Positions 59,207 to 64,000 of a DNA stretch of 64,000 bases are shown one piece after another; positions within the stretch are counted from its first letter, which is position 1, and each line of letters begins with the position of its first letter. The notes under the pieces are model-generated. The model was not told the origin of the DNA. It saw only the letters and a program-made list of their open reading frames with translations, and made no database searches. The stretch lies in contig NC_077227.1 in the NCBI RefSeq assembly GCF_027887165.1, forward strand, positions 62,043,025 through 62,107,024, written 5' to 3'. Source of the stretch: Monodelphis domestica. Its lineage: Eukaryota > Chordata > Mammalia > Didelphimorphia > Didelphidae. Both the position numbers and the translations under genes were made by a program.

Positions 59207-59351
59207 AAAATCTGCCTTCTCTCCTTACCCAGCCCTCCATTGAAAAAGAAAAAAAAAACAAAATCTCTTACAAATATGTACAGTCAAGTAAAAATAAAAC
59301 CTTCCTGATTGATTATAAATATGTATAATTAACAAAAACAAATTCCTCTAT

Positions 59352-59680
59352 TGGTCCTGCATGAACAGATGCAGAATGAAATAAGCAGAACCAGGAGCAC
59401 ATTGGACATAGTAACCGCAATATTGTATGATGGTCAACTGTGATAACTTGGCTACTCTCAGAAATGCAATGATGTGGGACAATCCTGAAAGACTTGGCAG
59501 GGAATGCTATCCACCTCCAGAGAAAGAAATGTTGGAGTTAGATAGATATGGATCAAAGCCTGCTCACTTTCACATCAGTGTATTAACGGTTTTATTTGGA
59601 ATTTTGGTTTTATATGCATATGCCCTTACAGCAATGACTAACATGGAAGTGAGTTTTGCAAGACAATATAAAGAAAAGAA
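59352..59680 (+). mobile_element. L1 LINE 3'-UTR fragment
   Basis: Has 'atgcagaatgaaataagcag', 'gctatccacctccagagaaa' and 'actaacatggaagtgagttt'. The 95-codon frame across it (59427-59714) is an L1 UTR artefact. Confidence 0.88.
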
Positions 59681-60825
59681 AAAGAAAGAAGACAATACCA
59701 GATCTCTTTCCTGAGCTCTGAGCTCTTATAGCAACACACTTCTATACTGGTTATTGTTGAAAGAGCACACTCATATATAACCCAAACCCCAAAAATAAAA
59801 CCAAAGATATACTGATGTGAAAGACCTCTCCAACAATACCCCATACATGCCTATACCATTGTCTACACCAGTGCTGTTCAACTCAAATAGAAATTGGACT
59901 CTGGATTCTACATAGCAGCATATTGACTTAGAAAATCACAAATTAACATTATCTCTATTTTTCATTTTGTTAACTATTTCCCTATTTTAATTTAGTTCTT
60001 TCACCCTTGGGAGTGTTGCTAACATGGTCATGTGCTTTGCATTTCTGGTCTCTAAAGCCCTAGTTTATATTCGTACTGAATATTATGATGGAAGGTGGGA
60101 TTTGGGCAGAAGTCACCTCCCCACTGAAGTATTAAAGGGCAATGATATTCTTCCTCCCTCCTTCCTAGAATCACCATAAGACTCCAACAGGATAGCGCAT
60201 GTAAAAAGTTTTATAAATCTTTGTTATATAAATGCAATCTGCTATTATCTCAGTCAACAAAATGAGGAGAGGTCCTAGAGATGTCTTGACCAATAAGATG
60301 GAAACTCAGATTTCCTGTTGTCTAGTTCAGGGTACTTACTATTATTCTTAGGGAATTAAAGCCAATAAAGGTTTAAAAAAGGAGATCGAGATTAAATAGA
60401 TGATCTAAATGATGCAGTAAAGGAAAGCACCTTCTCTGCAGCTGAGAGTCTTAGAGAATTCTCTGCAAACCATTAGACTGTGAGGGCAGCAATTGTTTTT
60501 TGTCCTCCTCTTGTGCTTAGCACACACTGAGTCTAGCACAGAGTAGGTGCTTAATACATTCTAGTTGACAAACTGAGAAGTTAAATGATATATTCAGAGC
60601 CACGTTGCCAATATATGTTGGAGGTGGGACTTGACTGAACTTAGGTCTTAGTGACTTCAAGTTTAGCTCTCTAGTGGTGTGTGGGTATTCAGAGAGGACT
60701 GGTATCTCTGACGTGAGGGCTTGTTGAGTCCTTTTCAGGACTGTTCGTCCACCTTTGGTGTCCATTTACTACTCAGCTCTCACCTGAGGCTCCAAAAGGC
60801 TGTAGCATGTATAGTGGCCACATCC
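59681..60825. other. Intergenic stretch, nothing recognised
   Basis: Contains a short L2-like 'gcacagagtaggtgcttaat' near 60537. No gene recognised. Confidence 0.4.
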
Positions 60826-60833
60826 CTGTAAAC

Positions 60834-61019
60834 CAGCAGTTCTCAACCTCTCAATTTGTAGCAATGAGAATACATAATGCATATCAGGTATTTACATTCC
60901 GAATCATAACTGTAGCAAAATTACAGTTTTGAAGTAGCCACCAAAATCATTTTTGGGGTCACCACAACATGAGGAACTGTATTGCGGGGTCACGGCATTA
61001 GAAAGGTTGCGAACCACTG
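60834..61019 (-). mobile_element. hAT-Charlie-type MITE (OposCharlie/URR1/SPIN-like)
   Basis: 186 bp. The ends cagcagttctcaacct and its counterpart caggttgcgaaccactg-like terminus form inverted repeats. In minus sense, 'cagttcctcatgttgtggtg' and 'actgtaattttgctacagtt' match the Charlie-type MITEs known from rodents and opossum. 8-bp target duplication ctgtaaac (60826-60833) and ccgtaaac (61020-61027). Confidence 0.88.
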
Positions 61020-61027
61020 CCGTAAAC

Positions 61028-61509
61028 CATCTTGGCAGATGGGGTCAACAAGCTTGAGGGTAACTGATGGCCTTCAAATCCATCAGTGAGTTAGGGTGGT
61101 GTCTACCTCAAGCATGTGAAGACTTCCTCTGGTAGAAAGGGCAGGTAAAAACAATTTGATCCAACGGCCATGAAGGTGGAATGCTCAGAGCTTGATCAGA
61201 CATCCAAAACACTGGCATCATCTCCTATATCATGGGATGTCACCATTTGTCTCCACCTTTGTCTTGCCACTGGACTCTTAATAAATAACTCCAGAAAAGA
61301 GAGTGAGGCTGACCATTTTATGCAACTCTGCCTCACTTAAATCCAGTTCACACGCAAGTCAAGATATCACCCGTGTGGTATTCTTTGGTACTCTTTGAAA
61401 ATGAAGGATAACTCTCAAAGCCACCAAAACCCACATGTATGTCTCAAAAGCCTTTTCTTTATTAATGTAAAATATTTAATATAAATATTAAATAAAATAT
61501 TTTTTAAAA
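61028..61509. other. Intergenic stretch, nothing recognised
   Basis: No gene or repeat assigned. Confidence 0.4.
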
Positions 61510-61702
61510 CTCCATGGTGGGGCATCTCAGTGATTTAGTGGTTTGAGAACCACTAGAGACAGGACCTGGTCCTGGGTTCAAATAAAATTCTGTGTGACCC
61601 TGAGCAAGTCACTTAACCTTAAGCCTTGGAACTTAAACTTAAGCCTTGGAACTGATAGACAGTATTAATTGAAAGACAGAAGATAAGGGTTTAAAAAAAA
61701 TA
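61510..61702 (+). mobile_element. CORE-SINE with internal 18-bp duplication
   Basis: 'cttaagccttggaact' occurs twice at about 61617-61652 where the normal copy has one 'gccttggaacc'. The tail is 'gataagggtttaaaaa'. Confidence 0.88.
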
Positions 61703-63017
61703 ACTCAATATGTATAGATTCATTTTGCCTGTCACTCTCAAAAACATTTTAAAATATTAAAATTAACTATTAAAGGCATAAACATTTTAATAACCAGGTC
61801 AACAACAAAAACCAAGACTGGGCTCCAATGAAGAAATCAGAAAATGAAACTCCTCTATTTCTTTATTTATTTCTATTCTTTTATTTATTTATCACTATGG
61901 GTGTGGCATATTGCATAGGAGTCTGGCCTCAGTTGATATTTTGGTTCTTTTTCCCTGCCTTCTTTTTTCTTTTTTTCTCTATTATTAAGAATGGTTCTCT
62001 GAAGAAGACAGAAGGGAAAGCACCATTTGGAAATGGAAACACTGCAAAAACAAAAGAGAGGAATCATTTAAAAAATATTTTCTCCTTTAACTCTACAAAA
62101 GTCCCTCTTCCTTTTGAGTTTGCTATCAGCAAAGTAGCATCCTTGATGGATGGAAGGGAATGCTGGGCTCAGCCATCTAGTCCCAGCTGACCTTGAGCAG
62201 GAATCCTCTCTACCGTTTCCCTGGGCACAGCCACTCCCATTCTCCCGAGGCGCCATCTTGCTGCATCTCTGAAGGAGGATGCTGTCTATGGCCAGAATCA
62301 AGCTGGCCAGTCTTTCCTGTGGAGTGAGTGAGCCAGGGTGTCCCCAAGCTTGGCAGGAACGCACCCTGCTCCTCACCTCAACTAGACTGACGGCCATTTC
62401 TCTAAAAAAAGTCCCAGATGGCTTTGGCCACTGGGCGGCAGCACGCGACTGGTTTATTCTAAGAAGGAGAGCTGGCTATAAAGGAAATTGTGTTTCCTGG
62501 GGGAAGTCTGGACGCCCTTGCCGCCATCCCAATTCCGCTTCTTTGGTGCCCCCGTAGGCCAGCAGAGAGATGCAGGTCTGAGCTAGGGAAAGATGCGGAG
62601 AAAACAAGGATTTGGGAGTTGTTCCTCGCTGATATCCCACAATTCTCTGTTGACCATGGGCAAGACTAGAACATACCGTGGTCCATGACGCTTCCCAGTG
62701 CTATGAGCTAGATTAAAATGTAACTGGGAAATAGTTAACAAAGAAAATGGCTTGTAATGTTAATTTATGGCTTTCTAAGTCAATCCGTGGTCTATAGAAT
62801 AGGATTCTCTTTGAGTTTGACACCACTGGAGGAGACTACCCCAGTCTGTAAAAGAATGCCGAAAATTATTAGAAAGATTGTTCCTGTTTCACAGCTCAGA
62901 AAACCAAAGCCAAGAAAGAGCTAGAGCATTGTCTTAGTACTAGAAACATGGCATAGTGGGGAGCCACATTTTTGTCTTTCCAATGTTCTCTGTCTCTCCC
63001 TTCTATGGGACACACTT
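61703..63017. other. Intergenic stretch, nothing firmly recognised
   Basis: 62200-62570 is GC-richer, with a YY1-like gcgccatcttg (62250) and a TATA-like ctataaag (62476). It could be an old LTR or a regulatory element; no transcript evidence. Confidence 0.3.
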
Positions 63018-63182
63018 AGTCTAATACAAGTATCAATTCTAAGGCAGAAGAGAAGTAAGGGCTAGGCAATCAGGATTAAGTGACTTGCCCTGAATCACAC
63101 AGTTTATCTGAGGTCAAATTTGAACCCAGGTCCTCTTGACTCCAAGTCTGGCCCTCTATCCACTGTGCTACTTAGCTTCTCC
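63018..63182 (-). mobile_element. CORE-SINE
   Basis: Has 'aattctaaggcagaagagaa', 'gatttgaacccaggtcctct'-like sequence and 'ctatccactgtgctacttag'. The CORE part is slightly shortened. Confidence 0.85.
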
Positions 63183-63484
63183 TTCTGATGTTCCCTTGCT
63201 CCTTTTAGATGCTAATCTATCCCTTGGGGGGAAAGGGTTAGTGTCTATAGAAGTCACAATGCAGGGCAAAAACTTTTTGAAAGTGGAAAATCCAGGCCAG
63301 ATTGAGGAGTCATTTGGAAAGAACACCAGACTTGGACTGAGTTCAAGTCCACAAACTGTGTAAAAAGAAAACCATTTGAATCTTGTTGGGATTCAGGAAC
63401 TAGGGGTACCTGAAATTTCAAATGATAACCTAGAGAAAAAAAATGCTTAATCCAAAGGAATGAATCACTAATGGGAAATTACAG

Positions 63485-63516
63485 GTGTTAAGGGCTAGGT
63501 AATGGGGGTTAAGTCG
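63485..63516 (-). mobile_element. CORE-SINE short fragment
   Basis: 'gttaagggctaggtaatggg' followed by 'ggttaagt', a 32-bp remnant. Confidence 0.7.
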
Positions 63517-64000
63517 ACCTTTTCTTAGAATAAATAATGTTTTAAAATGTATAATATGAAATACAGTGAATGGCAAGAAAAAAACATTTATATTGAAACT
63601 TATTTGTCAAAATGTTTTTTGAAGTTCACAGATCCTGGGTGAAATGCCCTATAAGGAATCAAAGATTCTTCCTAAATCTTTCCCTGTTGATACTCTAGAT
63701 TAAATTAGACACAGGTTTGTCAGGGGTCTGCTTTTTGTTTGTTTTTTTTTTATAATTGGACACTAGGCATCTGTGATTATGTGGGGGCAGGGGCGAGAGG
63801 GATTCAATCAGAAGATAAACAGCATAAGCAAGTGTGGGATTTGGGGGGCTTTAGCACTCAGGCCAGACCTCTATTTTACCTCATGTATTTTCCTTCCTAT
63901 ATTGGGCAAGAACTCAGGTGGGGCCACTATCAAGTGTCTTATCCATTCCTATTACTACCATCTGGCAACAACAGTCCCTAAAAATCATGGAGGGGGTGAG
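63517..64000. other. Intergenic stretch at the window end, nothing recognised
   Basis: No gene or repeat assigned. Confidence 0.4.

Noticed and set aside
59427-59714. 95-codon frame with a hydrophobic stretch
   Set aside because: Matches the L1 3'-UTR order and is not a membrane protein gene.
38000-64000. Search for ZCCHC24 or other neighbouring-gene exons
   Set aside because: No conserved coding segment with splice sites was recognised; the region is repeats and unassigned sequence.

Overview
The window reads as vertebrate genomic DNA from a marsupial. Three things support this: dozens of copies of a roughly 200-bp tRNA-derived CORE-SINE with the 'gggcagctgggtggctcag' head and 'taagggttta' tail, marsupial-type L1 3' ends, and deep layers of L2, L3/CR1 and MIR. 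I could not run a database search, so the species is not named and repeat family names follow recalled consensus sequences.

One gene is clear: PPIF, mitochondrial cyclophilin D, on the + strand with six coding exons between 25579 and 36622. The spliced frame encodes 210 residues: an arginine-rich mitochondrial targeting segment followed by a complete cyclophilin domain with every catalytic residue present. All exon phases agree, all introns are GT-AG, and exons 2 (31 bp) and 3 (89 bp) have the sizes typical of cyclophilin A-type genes. A CpG-rich promoter (about 25200-25960) holds a CCAAT box, GC boxes and an E-box. A roughly 1.3-kb 3' UTR ends at clustered AATAAA signals near 37922-37936.

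Layout. 1-25170: repeat-rich intergenic DNA with ERV LTR fossils, L1/L2/L3 relics, many SINEs, a 0.9-kb polypyrimidine tract (7897-8808) and a GA microsatellite grown from a SINE tail. 25200-37950: PPIF. Intron 5 carries a roughly 1.84-kb GC-rich minisatellite of about 37 units with a 903-bp higher-order duplication. Introns 2 and 3 carry a GGAA array and a GGCA-type array. 37950-64000: intergenic DNA with antisense L1 relics, L2, young SINEs with target-site duplications, two hAT-type MITEs, an ERV LTR and a perfect 16-bp hairpin. In human, PPIF lies between ZMIZ1 and ZCCHC24; I saw no exon of either here.

I found no RNA gene, CRISPR array or new protein system. The best observations concern repeat biology: the intron 5 array, nested and dimeric SINEs, microsatellites seeded by SINE tails, and a hAT MITE with a readable 8-bp target duplication.
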